Assembly: GCA_938036785.1 (NCBI GenBank)
Contig: CALHWE010000013.1
Coordinates: 1 to 64,000, forward strand
Direction: 5' to 3'
DNA from: an uncultured Candidatus Saccharibacteria bacterium
GTDB lineage: Bacteria; Patescibacteriota; Saccharimonadia; Saccharimonadales; Saccharimonadaceae
DNA length: 64,000 nucleotides
Position numbers and translations under genes: made by a program. The notes under the pieces were generated by a model that was not told the DNA's origin, ran no database searches, and was given only the letters and a program-made list of their open reading frames with translations. Positions 52,389 to 61,090 of this stretch are shown piece after piece. Numbering within the stretch: position 1 is the stretch's first letter; each line of letters opens with the position of its first letter.

Positions 52389-52394
52389 TATACT
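52389..52394 (+). promoter_or_regulatory. -10 box for a leaderless transcript
   Basis: TATACT is followed by six bases and the ATG at 52401, with no Shine-Dalgarno sequence. Confidence 0.6.
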
Positions 52395-52400
52395 AGCGGT

Positions 52401-53915
52401 ATGGAGCGTCAATCTCCCTCACCAGCATCACGCTTGCAGCGGCACCACAAACGCTGCACCCAAGCGCGACGCCGCATGATTATCTTGCTTACGCTACTTG
52501 CCTGTGCATTATGCGGCCTCATTGTTACTCTTATTATCGTCCATGTGGTGCGGCCTGCTGCACCGCAGCCTTCCCCATCAGCCGCACGCACAACCGATAA
52601 AACAGATGAGAAATACTCCTTTGTCGATTCGCACTACCAAGGCATCCGCTCGAAGCTGGTCAGCCGCACCTCTGCTAAAGAAAAAGCTTCCCTCGAATAT
52701 CCACTGACAGGCAATCGCACGATCGACACCACCGTCGCCAGTGCCATCGATCAGCTCGACCACGAGTTTCGCCAAAGTGTCGCAGCCGGCCGCACCTTCC
52801 ACCGACCAATGACTGAGGCAATCAGCTACCAAATTACCCACAATACCAATACTGCCCTATCCGTTATTGTCCAGGCTAACCAAGACACCCACGGTGCTCA
52901 CCCCGCCAGCTTCACTCGATTTTGGACATTCAACAAGCAGACGGGCGCGGCTATCACTCTGCGCGACCTCGTTGGTGGCAATACCGCATACCTCCGCACC
53001 GTCATTGATGCGGCGCAGCGCTCCGTTGCTGCCACGATTGCCGAGCGGCAGCAGCCAGCCGTCGATCTTGGCGAAATAGTCACAGAAGACGCACTCACCA
53101 ACTTCACTATTACCAATGACAATGCGCTTGCCTGGCCCTTTAGCCAAGCTGCGCTCGTGCCGTCATCCTATGGCACGATGACGATCTCGCTCCCCTTCAC
53201 GAGTATCCTCGCTACATTGCAAACTACCCAGGCGCGGCAGATTGCGACCATCCCTGCCCTGCCAAAACCACAGCCAAAACCAATTATTACCCCTATGCCA
53301 GCCGCACCAGCACCTTCTGGATCGTGCGCTCAAGCCTGCATCGCCCTCACCTTCGACGATGGGCCCGGGCCATATACCAACGAGCTACTTGATGCCCTAG
53401 ACCAGTATGGTGCAAAAGGCACATTCTTCATGATTGGTAGCAAAGTTGCAGCTCGTGCTGACGTCGCGCGTCGCATCCATACCAGTGGTCACCAGCTTGG
53501 TAATCACTCGTGGAGCCATCCGGTTCTGCCACAGTATAGTGCCGAAGCAATCGGCAGCGAGATCGACCGAACCAACAGTGCCATCACCCAAGCAGCAGGC
53601 GTTACACCGACTATCATGCGCCCACCATATGGTGCAGTAAACAGTGTCGTCCTCGAGCAACTGCGTCAGCGCGGTATGGCCTCTGTCTTGTGGTCGGTTG
53701 ATACGCGCGACTGGGCCGATCGCAATAGCACCATCGTCTGCAACCGTGCCGTTGCTGGTGCACGGCCAGGTGCTATCATCCTCATGCACGACATCCACCC
53801 CACCTCTGTCAATGCTGTGCCCTGCATCCTCAGCACACTCAAGCAGCAAGGCTATCGCTTCGTCACCGTGCAGACGCTACTGGGCAAGACTGTGCCCGGT
53901 GTAAATTATCCGTAG
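52401..53915 (+). CDS. PdaC-type polysaccharide deacetylase
   Basis: A 504-residue membrane-anchored enzyme. A helix at about 26-50 anchors it. Residues about 75-275 resemble the DUF4163/DUF3298 pair found in PdaC and RsiV proteins. The C-terminal NodB domain carries TFDDGP at 317-322 (catalytic Asp319, metal-binding Asp320), HSWSH at 369-373, RPPYG and the final LMHD. PdaC deacetylates peptidoglycan sugars, which raises lysozyme resistance. The same role is likely here, though chitin-like glycans are possible. Confidence 0.88.
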   Translation: MERQSPSPASRLQRHHKRCTQARRRMIILLTLLACALCGLIVTLIIVHVVRPAAPQPSPSAARTTDKTDEKYSFVDSHYQGIRSKLVSRTSAKEKASLEYPLTGNRTIDTTVASAIDQLDHEFRQSVAAGRTFHRPMTEAISYQITHNTNTALSVIVQANQDTHGAHPASFTRFWTFNKQTGAAITLRDLVGGNTAYLRTVIDAAQRSVAATIAERQQPAVDLGEIVTEDALTNFTITNDNALAWPFSQAALVPSSYGTMTISLPFTSILATLQTTQARQIATIPALPKPQPKPIITPMPAAPAPSGSCAQACIALTFDDGPGPYTNELLDALDQYGAKGTFFMIGSKVAARADVARRIHTSGHQLGNHSWSHPVLPQYSAEAIGSEIDRTNSAITQAAGVTPTIMRPPYGAVNSVVLEQLRQRGMASVLWSVDTRDWADRNSTIVCNRAVAGARPGAIILMHDIHPTSVNAVPCILSTLKQQGYRFVTVQTLLGKTVPGVNYP

Positions 53916-54248
53916 GAATATACACCTGAATATTAAGATTTTTTGAGTGTCTTACCCTTCTTTCCTACGCTTGTGCACGTCGGCATTGCAAAAGCAGATT
54001 AATACACCGTAATGAAAACCTACCGGATTAATTATGGTGTTGTCATCGCTTTATCCAATGAGGTAAGACAAGGCAGGTTCTTGCAGAAGAAAGAAGCAGC
54101 TATTCGGCAACTTACGTTCCAGCGTTTTATAACGTCTCACTTTTCTTGTATGCATTATGCGCACTAGAATTCTTGGCGATGTACTGTTTATAACAGTTAC
54201 ATTATTGTTATTTTTGTTGGGTACTCTGTACCAGGCCAGCTGTGTGTT
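53916..54248. other. Intergenic region between deacetylase and DUF167 genes
   Basis: A T run after a weak AATAT stem (about 53927-53945) may end deacetylase transcription. A 51-codon frame (54012-54167) has no ribosome binding site, no promoter and no recognisable family, and I do not call it. Nothing else is seen. Confidence 0.45.
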
Positions 54249-54482
54249 TTATAGAACTATGTTATCGATATTAAATACCTTATGCTTCGACGTCGCACCT
54301 CGCACTAGCTTTACTTGAGACTGCGGCACGCCAAAATATTTAGCTAGCAGCTTAATGGCCGCCGCATTTGCCCGGCCTTCAATCGCTGGTGCTTTGGTGT
54401 AGATGATATACGTGCCGTCGCTACCCACCACGACTTCTTCGCGGTGGCGAGAGTTGGGTTTGAGATGGGTGGAGATTTTCAT
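54249..54482 (-). CDS. DUF167 (YggU-like) protein
   Basis: A 77-residue protein of the DUF167/YggU family: KISTHLKPNSRHREEVV, then APAIEGRANAAAIKLLAKYFGVPQSQVKLVRGATSKHKVFNI, the conserved basic helix. The function is not established. An AATACT box ends seven bases before the ATG, a probable leaderless start. Confidence 0.9.
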   Translation of the reverse strand: MKISTHLKPNSRHREEVVVGSDGTYIIYTKAPAIEGRANAAAIKLLAKYFGVPQSQVKLVRGATSKHKVFNIDNIVL

Positions 54483-54504
54483 GGGGCCTAGTATTCTACT
54501 TCTC

Positions 54505-57348
54505 TTATTCTATGAATGTATCGATAAACAAGCACACTTTTGCCTTCAGGCGCTCGATCAAAGCCTGACGTCCGCTAAGCCGTGGCTTATTCTTCAGCGC
54601 CGCCACATACTCATCACTCCGCGGCAATCGCCCGGTGTAATTATAATTATCAATTAGCTGGCGCAGTCGTGTCAGGTCAAAGCCCTCCGCTGCAGCTAAT
54701 TGCTCCAGCATATGCTGCTCCTGCTCACCCCAAAAACGCTGAAACTCCTCTTCGACACTATCACTATCGGCAATATGCGGTAGCCAGCTGATGATGAATT
54801 TATCAATAAGCTCACGCTTACTGCGCAGCTTCTCGTTGCCATTAACGAGATCTGCTACCTGCTTACGTAATTGGCTCTTTTCTTGCTCGCTAGCCTCTGC
54901 CATTTTGGCTACAAGCCCTATAATATAATCGACGGTAATCTCATCACGGCGGATTAATTCTAGCTCAAAATCCACCTCATCCAGAATACTCACCTTTTCT
55001 TTGCTGCTGCGGCGCTCAAAGTATATATCTAAGTACTTGCTCTTAAAGTCCTCAAAGAGCTGCTCATTCATATCAACATCGCTATCGGTAAAACCCGCAA
55101 ACGATAGTAGTACGTTGCGCGTGCGCATCACCTCACGGAAAAGCTCCACAAACTGCCGTTTTTCAGCTTCACCGAGTAGTGTATCCACGCTGTACGGTTC
55201 TGGGGTAAAAGCCAGCAACCTTGCTACTTTTTGGTTAAACTCCTGCACATACCATTCATATGGTTTTAAGAAGATCGTCTCCATGGCTTGCTTGTTACTG
55301 AATAGCTGCACTGCATCATCTGTCGCAGCTTTTAGATTACGAAAGACCACAATATTACCCTGGGATTTACGCTCATTCAGAATACGGTTTGTGCGACTAT
55401 AGGCCTGCAAAAGACCATGGTATTTTAGATTTTTATCTACATAAAGCGTATTGAGTGTCTTACTATCAAACCCGGTCAAGAACATATTTACCACTAGCAA
55501 AATGTCAATTTCGCGATTTTTTACACGCCGAGCAATATCCTTATAATACCCGTAAAAGCTCTTGCTATCGCGCGTGGTGTAGTTGGTGCCAAACCGCGCA
55601 TTATACCCACCCATAGCGCTCTCCAAAAAATCGCGTGCAGACTGGTTGACGGGGCTAGCACATTCTAGCACGTCTTCGTCTAGTAAGCTATCGGCATTTG
55701 GATCTTCTTCATTTGCCTGGTAGCTAAAAATCGTTGCAATAGTGAGCTTGGTGTTTTTGCGCTGGAAAGCATCGTAGTACATACGCAGCAAATCGGTAGA
55801 GCTAACGCACATCATAGCGGTAAAGTCGCGCCCATGCGTTTTGCGGTCATGGTTCGCTAGTATGTAATCCACAATGTTATCTACCCGAGCCTGATTTTCC
55901 ATCGCCTCTTTGGTATCGATTGCCTCGACATCAATATCTGCCTGTGTATCAGCCCCCTCACGCCGTGTAAACCGCCCCACATACTCCACGCTAAACTTTA
56001 GGACATTGCCATCGTTAATCGCATCAGTAATAACGTACTCATGCAAGCGCTCACCAAAAAGATCCTTCGTAGTACGCTTACCAAACCCGCTACTGCTGGC
56101 AGCATTCTCAGTAAAAATTGGCGTCCCTGTAAAGCCAAATAGCTGGTAATTAGTAAAGTAACTAGTAATATTCTTGTGCGTTTGACCAAATTGCGAGCGG
56201 TGGCACTCATCAAAAATAAATACAAATCGCTTGTCTTTTACCGCCTGCATTGCCTGCGCATGGCGTTGGCGTGTCACGGCGTTATCCAGCTTCTGGATAG
56301 TCGTCACAATCAGCTTAGTGTTAGGATCGGCTAGCTGCCGCACCAGCATAGTAGTGCTATCAGTACCATCCACGCTACCATCCTTAAAGGCATTAAACTC
56401 TTTAATCGTCTGGTAGTCTAAGTCGCTGCGGTCTACCACAAACATCACTTTGTCGACGTCTGGATTTTCCGTCATTAGCTGCGCCGCTTTAAAGCTCGTC
56501 AGTGTTTTGCCGCTCCCTGTCGTATGCCAAATATAGCCACCACCGACGCCCTTCGTCACCTTGTCTATAATTTTCTCTACTGCATAGTATTGGTATGGTC
56601 GCAACACCATCAGTGTCTTGGTCGACTCATTCAGCACGATATATTTAGCAATCATCTGCGACAGATGGCACCGCTCCAAAAAGATATCCGCAAACTGGCC
56701 CAGCTCGCTTATGCGCACATTTTGCTCGTCTGTCCAGTAGTAGGTGAATTCATAGCTTGCTTTCTTATCACCACTATTACTTACCGTATTAGCATAATAT
56801 TTAGTGTCCACGCCGTTACTTATGACAAACAGCTGCACATACTGAAATAGCCCATAACCCGCGCTATAGCTATGGCGGCGGTAGCGATTGATTTGGTTAA
56901 ACGCCTCGCGCAGCTCTATCCCACGGCGCTTAAGCTCTATCTGCACTAGTGGCAAGCCATTAATCAGTATGGTCACATCATAGCGCGTTTCGTAGGTACC
57001 AGTATTAGTAATTTGCTGCGCCACCTGGTATTCATTTTGACACCACTGATTTGTATTAAAAAACTCTAAATATACGCTACTGCCGTCCTCGCGCACCAGG
57101 TGTATTTTATCGCGCAGCGTCTTCGCTCGCTCAAACACCGTGCCACGGCCCAAGTGGTTCAGCACACTTTTAAATTCCGTATCCGTAAGCGGCACGTCAC
57201 TGAGTTTGGCAGCATTATGCGCTTCTAGCTGCTGCCGCAGATTGGCCAGCATTGCCGCCTCATCGGGCAAATCAACCTTGCTATACCCACCGGCTACCAG
57301 CTGGGCGACGAGGTCGTTTTCGAGGGTTTGTTCGGATTGGTGGGTCAT
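54505..57348 (-). CDS. hsdR: Type I restriction endonuclease subunit R
   Basis: A 947-residue motor/nuclease subunit. The N-terminal nuclease shows the PD-(D/E)xK elements YDVTILINGLPLVQIELKRRG. The helicase part has Walker A as HTTGSGKT (motif I), FVVDRSDLDYQT, DECHRSQ (motif II) and TGTP (motif III), and the C-terminal helical domain contacts the methylase core. It cleaves foreign DNA after translocation when the recognition site is unmethylated. It is the last gene of the locus, five bases after the PIN-like gene. No inactivating mutation is seen. Confidence 0.96.
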   Translation of the reverse strand: MTHQSEQTLENDLVAQLVAGGYSKVDLPDEAAMLANLRQQLEAHNAAKLSDVPLTDTEFKSVLNHLGRGTVFERAKTLRDKIHLVREDGSSVYLEFFNTNQWCQNEYQVAQQITNTGTYETRYDVTILINGLPLVQIELKRRGIELREAFNQINRYRRHSYSAGYGLFQYVQLFVISNGVDTKYYANTVSNSGDKKASYEFTYYWTDEQNVRISELGQFADIFLERCHLSQMIAKYIVLNESTKTLMVLRPYQYYAVEKIIDKVTKGVGGGYIWHTTGSGKTLTSFKAAQLMTENPDVDKVMFVVDRSDLDYQTIKEFNAFKDGSVDGTDSTTMLVRQLADPNTKLIVTTIQKLDNAVTRQRHAQAMQAVKDKRFVFIFDECHRSQFGQTHKNITSYFTNYQLFGFTGTPIFTENAASSSGFGKRTTKDLFGERLHEYVITDAINDGNVLKFSVEYVGRFTRREGADTQADIDVEAIDTKEAMENQARVDNIVDYILANHDRKTHGRDFTAMMCVSSTDLLRMYYDAFQRKNTKLTIATIFSYQANEEDPNADSLLDEDVLECASPVNQSARDFLESAMGGYNARFGTNYTTRDSKSFYGYYKDIARRVKNREIDILLVVNMFLTGFDSKTLNTLYVDKNLKYHGLLQAYSRTNRILNERKSQGNIVVFRNLKAATDDAVQLFSNKQAMETIFLKPYEWYVQEFNQKVARLLAFTPEPYSVDTLLGEAEKRQFVELFREVMRTRNVLLSFAGFTDSDVDMNEQLFEDFKSKYLDIYFERRSSKEKVSILDEVDFELELIRRDEITVDYIIGLVAKMAEASEQEKSQLRKQVADLVNGNEKLRSKRELIDKFIISWLPHIADSDSVEEEFQRFWGEQEQHMLEQLAAAEGFDLTRLRQLIDNYNYTGRLPRSDEYVAALKNKPRLSGRQALIERLKAKVCLFIDTFIE

Positions 57349-57353
57349 GTTAG

Positions 57354-57776
57354 TTATTTCTTGTCCTCATATAGTTTAATCTCTAACTCTTTACAACATG
57401 CTCGCAAAGTTTTATCCCTAGTCGCAAGTTCTAATGGTTTATCAAATATTGTCAGTTGTCTGCCGCTGCTGGTCTCGCTGTGCACAATATAGGCTAGCAG
57501 GAGTGGGTCTGCCATGCCTTCATTAGAATAAAAATTTATAAGCTTTATTACAGACGAATTACTGAATATTTCTCTAGTAACCGCGTAATCTTCAGCTCTT
57601 AAATCTATTACTTCTACATCTGAACTTTTAAGCTTTCCTTTTGCATGTTCAGGTAATTCTATCTCGACCTCCTTTATGGTTACTAGTCGGCTATTTTTCC
57701 GCATTTCCTGCAGCACCTCCAAGCTAGTTTCTCGTATAAAGTTTGTGTCTAAAACGACGGTATAGCCACTAAACAT
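57354..57776 (-). CDS. PIN-like domain protein (putative nuclease/toxin)
   Basis: A 140-residue protein with a PIN-type signature: VVLDTNFI at the N-terminus (first Asp), an acidic EIELPE segment, MADPLLLAYI (second Asp) and ATRDKTLRACC (third acidic position before a basic pair). PIN proteins are usually RNases, often toxins in toxin-antitoxin pairs. Its start overlaps the end of the ImmA/IrrE-like gene by eight bases, and that gene pairing is known for toxin-antitoxin-like modules. ATG 57776 is favoured by PIN-fold position; ATG 57797 and TTG 57800 are alternatives. The DNA is more AT-rich than the hsd genes. Confidence 0.6.
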   Translation of the reverse strand: MFSGYTVVLDTNFIRETSLEVLQEMRKNSRLVTIKEVEIELPEHAKGKLKSSDVEVIDLRAEDYAVTREIFSNSSVIKLINFYSNEGMADPLLLAYIVHSETSSGRQLTIFDKPLELATRDKTLRACCKELEIKLYEDKK

Positions 57777-58971
57777 TAAGATACTCTCTGATTCCATCAA
57801 CGGAAAAACTCGCGCCCTTTCTCGGACTTAAAAGGTTGGTTACCCGTGCATTATCTATTAGACCTTGCTTACTCCTATTCAGTATAATGCCCGTTGCTCC
57901 GCTTCCAACATTCAAGACAATACCATTCTCAATGGCTCTATTACGGCCACCTCCCTTTTTAGACCTGATTTTCTCAAATTCTTTGTTACACTCCTTCAGA
58001 AGACTTTCTTTTTGTTTATTACTAATTAGCTTCAATCTGTAACAGCGCATAATAACCGCAGACGGGCTAACCTTGTATAGCTCGCTGACCTTCTTGATAT
58101 CGACTAGATCTTTTACATACGCACACCCTGAGAAGACCTTTTGTGGCATAAGCATCTCTTCAGCAAACTGATATGCTTCATCGTTAATATCAGAGTTATG
58201 TTTTGTGTTAAGCATCACGGGTTTATTATTTTTATGCAATAACATACCAAGCATCAGCATAAGAATGAGACTCTTCCTCCCCCAAGGGTCTATCATACAT
58301 TTATCATCACTTGCACGAATAAAAATATAGGGTGCCTTCTTGTGGTTTATAAAAATCCCAGCAAAATCCTCTATTTGTATAGTTTGTGCACATAGACGAT
58401 GATCATACGTAGAAATAAAAATATTACGTTTATTCAATTGCCTCTCCAGGTATAGAAATGCCTCCTTTTTGCCTTGTGTACTCTTTATTCTATCTGTATT
58501 TATATCCAGTTTTTCTCTTGCAATACAAGCTTTATCCTTAACACTCATACTTTTATATTCTTGCTTTAAAAATATGCCACATAAATTATTTCTATCTGGT
58601 ATACTCTTGCTGACTTCAGACTGTAGTGCGGCTATATGCCTAAGCATAATTGATATTGCACTTATTTGTATAGTACCGTGGCTTGCAATAGAATATTGCC
58701 TGTTCATATCAACTCCAGCAAAAGTCTTTTTTATATAGTTATCAATCTGACTTTCGATGTCATTCTTGCTCATAAATACTATTGGGTAAGGAACCCTGGC
58801 ACGGGTATACAGCTTTCTAAAATCCGATAGCTGTATCCTTTTATCTTCCAGTGCCCTATTATACGAATCTGTATCAAAGGCAATGGTGTACTGTAAGGTA
58901 TCTTTAAAAATATTTGTCGGGACACAAAAAAGCACCTTATTCCTTACATATACCTCAATTTGGCTCGTCAT
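57769..58971 (-). CDS. ImmA/IrrE-like protein lacking the HExxH zinc site
   Basis: A 400-residue protein. The C-terminal half has the ImmA/IrrE pattern: IEDFAGIFINHKKAPYIFIRASDD, then a helix where HELGH is expected, and INDEAYQFAEEMLMPQKVF (the conserved E-x-x-A-x-x-FAxxLLMP). The helix reads LMLGMLLH, so both metal His and the catalytic Glu are replaced and protease activity is unlikely. SELYKVSPSAVIMRCYRL near residue 330 is a helix-turn-helix-like continuation. It starts one base after the hsdS stop (TGAGATG). I infer an antitoxin or regulator for the PIN-like partner. Confidence 0.65.
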   Translation of the reverse strand: MTSQIEVYVRNKVLFCVPTNIFKDTLQYTIAFDTDSYNRALEDKRIQLSDFRKLYTRARVPYPIVFMSKNDIESQIDNYIKKTFAGVDMNRQYSIASHGTIQISAISIMLRHIAALQSEVSKSIPDRNNLCGIFLKQEYKSMSVKDKACIAREKLDINTDRIKSTQGKKEAFLYLERQLNKRNIFISTYDHRLCAQTIQIEDFAGIFINHKKAPYIFIRASDDKCMIDPWGRKSLILMLMLGMLLHKNNKPVMLNTKHNSDINDEAYQFAEEMLMPQKVFSGCAYVKDLVDIKKVSELYKVSPSAVIMRCYRLKLISNKQKESLLKECNKEFEKIRSKKGGGRNRAIENGIVLNVGSGATGIILNRSKQGLIDNARVTNLLSPRKGASFSVDGIREYLNV

Positions 58972-58972
58972 C

Positions 58973-60223
58973 TCACACAAACATCCTTTGCAATAATCCT
59001 TTTTTAAATTGTTTTGTTTTATCCAGCTGCTGGCGAGTGAGGGCGATTTTTTCATCTAGTGCAGACAAGAACTCAGCAATTTTTTGCTGCTCTTCTAGTA
59101 ATGGTAGTCTTATCGTCAGGCTCATAACTGATTTTTTCGAAATATTATATCGTGTGCTACCCTGCGCCAACCTCACAATATTACGCCGCACCCCTATACT
59201 ACGAAATAAATATTGTGCGAATTCTGGCAATAATGTATTTTTATCCTTTAACCTGTACCCAAAACAAAAACTATTAAGATAAGTGTCTTTTTTTGGAGCG
59301 GCTAGCAAAACAGAAGTATAGCCAACTTCATATGGTGTCTCAGAAGATGTAGTGAAAAATATATCACCTTTCTGAACTTTATTTTGTTTTTCATTTGGTC
59401 TAATGCCTACACTGCCAAAACTGCCCTGAATATAAGAATTCTGGAATATTTGTACGTATGTAATATACGGTGAACCAACTCCAAAGTCTGGCCCTGATTT
59501 ACCAGACAGTCCGCTGTAGGTCACCCCTATTCCCCCCAGCCGCTTCTCTTGCCACACTGGGAAGTGTGAGCCGTCTAGGCGAGTGAAGCGGAGCTGCTGA
59601 CTAAACAGCTGCTGCATGACGCCGCGCTTGTACGCCTCTAGCTGCTGCGCCTTGCACTCCAGCAGCGCCACCCGCTTATCCACCGCAGCAAGGAATGCGG
59701 CAATTTTTTGCTGCTCAGCTACACTGGGCACTATTAATTTTGTATTAAAGAAATCATCAATAGACATATTAAGCAACCCATGGTTGCGAGCACCTTCCTG
59801 TGCAATCTTTTGGATTTCCCTATTATGTTTGCCTGATTCAAAATACTGATCAAAGAAAACTTCACTCCCTGATTGCTTTAAGGAGAAGCAGATGTACAAT
59901 GTAGAAACCACCCCCTTGTTTTGGGTAAGGCGCTTAATGGCGCCTACCGGGTACCCCTTCGAGTAACTTTTGTTATAAGCATAGTCATTTTTATGTAATA
60001 AATAGTAGCCTTGTACATTCTTTGCCGCCACAATCTTCGAAAAAAATTTATCCTGACTGACTAAGCCGTACTGTGCAGATATTGTTAAGATATTTTGGTT
60101 ATTCTCCTTATTTTTACTCGTAACACGGCAAAATATATCTTTAAATTTAGTCTCCTTCCACTCATCCATAAATTCCGGAAAACGAATTTGAGGTACGCTA
60201 TCATTAATCTTATTATTGGTCAT
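58973..60223 (-). CDS. hsdS: Type I restriction specificity subunit S
   Basis: A 416-residue DNA-recognition subunit with two target recognition domains (about 10-160 and 215-370), each followed by a conserved coiled-coil repeat: PSVAEQQKIAAFLAAVDKRV and PLLEEQQKIAEFLSALDEKI. The recognition domains are AT-rich in codon use, while the first repeat is GC-rich, which suggests domain exchange by recombination. Each domain reads half of a bipartite site; the site cannot be predicted. The gene follows DUF3800 by 66 bases. Confidence 0.95.
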   Translation of the reverse strand: MTNNKINDSVPQIRFPEFMDEWKETKFKDIFCRVTSKNKENNQNILTISAQYGLVSQDKFFSKIVAAKNVQGYYLLHKNDYAYNKSYSKGYPVGAIKRLTQNKGVVSTLYICFSLKQSGSEVFFDQYFESGKHNREIQKIAQEGARNHGLLNMSIDDFFNTKLIVPSVAEQQKIAAFLAAVDKRVALLECKAQQLEAYKRGVMQQLFSQQLRFTRLDGSHFPVWQEKRLGGIGVTYSGLSGKSGPDFGVGSPYITYVQIFQNSYIQGSFGSVGIRPNEKQNKVQKGDIFFTTSSETPYEVGYTSVLLAAPKKDTYLNSFCFGYRLKDKNTLLPEFAQYLFRSIGVRRNIVRLAQGSTRYNISKKSVMSLTIRLPLLEEQQKIAEFLSALDEKIALTRQQLDKTKQFKKGLLQRMFV

Positions 60224-60289
60224 CGTTTCTTTACCTTATGATAAACTTTTAAACTATGCTGGTATTGCTGTAGCGGGATGCTTATGCTA

Positions 60290-61090
60290 CTATGAAGTTG
60301 CCGGAAGGTTCGAGTTGGGTTTCTTGTCCATGCTTGAACCTTCATTTTTGTTGTTTGCTTTTGAAAAGTCGATAGTCCATACATTTATATACTTAGGGTC
60401 GTCTTGAGTAAAATTTTCCTTAATATTGCATTTAAAGACTTTTTGAAACACATCGACAACAGAAAGTCTTACCCCATCACTCTTTGTATAGTCAACTTTG
60501 CTCTTAAGCCCTAGGCTGATTATACCGCCCAAAATGTCACAACACTGCAGACCAATCGAGGCGTGTGATTCTATTGGTACAACTGCTCGTATTTTTTCAG
60601 ACTGTACAATCTCATCCCATGATAATCCTGGATCAAATTCATCAGGCATAAAAATGCCCTCCCCCTGAAAACAGTGTTTAAAATACAAACGAACTATACG
60701 CTTATACATATCCACGTGACTTGTATGCTTATAGTGTGAGTCTTCCCTATCTATAACTATGGCAGTAAATTTAAATTCAACCTTATAAGCCAACACCTTC
60801 ACTAGATCTTCAAAAAGCTTTCTGTTTTCTTCCGTTACTTTCTTAAATTTTAGCTCAAAAGCACTAGGCTTCTTTGCAAAATTATACAACTGGTCAATAT
60901 CATTTCGATCCTTTAGCTGCTGAACTCTTGTCTTTCTGTTTTTATCAGTGAGGCCTCTAATTTGGTCACGAACACGACGTATCTCTATATGAAATGCATT
61001 AACATCACTAACCTCAAGGAAACCACATATAAAAAACCTATCCGACTCGGCATTACCAGTCTCATCCATAAACACCACAGGAAGATCCAT
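60290..61090 (-). CDS. DUF3800 protein embedded in the restriction locus
   Basis: A 266-residue member of DUF3800, a family with an RNase H-like fold often seen in defence islands. Diagnostic segments are the N-terminal VVFMDETGN (Asp9, Glu10) and the C-terminal SIGLQCCDILGGIISLG with a conserved Asp. The ATG overlaps the hsdM stop (TGATG), so it is made together with the methylase. The gene is AT-rich compared with hsdM, a sign of acquired cargo. A nuclease role is possible but not proven. An upstream reading to 61123 is less likely. Confidence 0.8.
   Translation of the reverse strand: MDLPVVFMDETGNAESDRFFICGFLEVSDVNAFHIEIRRVRDQIRGLTDKNRKTRVQQLKDRNDIDQLYNFAKKPSAFELKFKKVTEENRKLFEDLVKVLAYKVEFKFTAIVIDREDSHYKHTSHVDMYKRIVRLYFKHCFQGEGIFMPDEFDPGLSWDEIVQSEKIRAVVPIESHASIGLQCCDILGGIISLGLKSKVDYTKSDGVRLSVVDVFQKVFKCNIKENFTQDDPKYINVWTIDFSKANNKNEGSSMDKKPNSNLPATS

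Noticed and set aside
54012..54167. 51-codon frame between the deacetylase and DUF167 genes
   Set aside because: It has no ribosome binding site, promoter or recognisable motif, and chance frames of this length are common.
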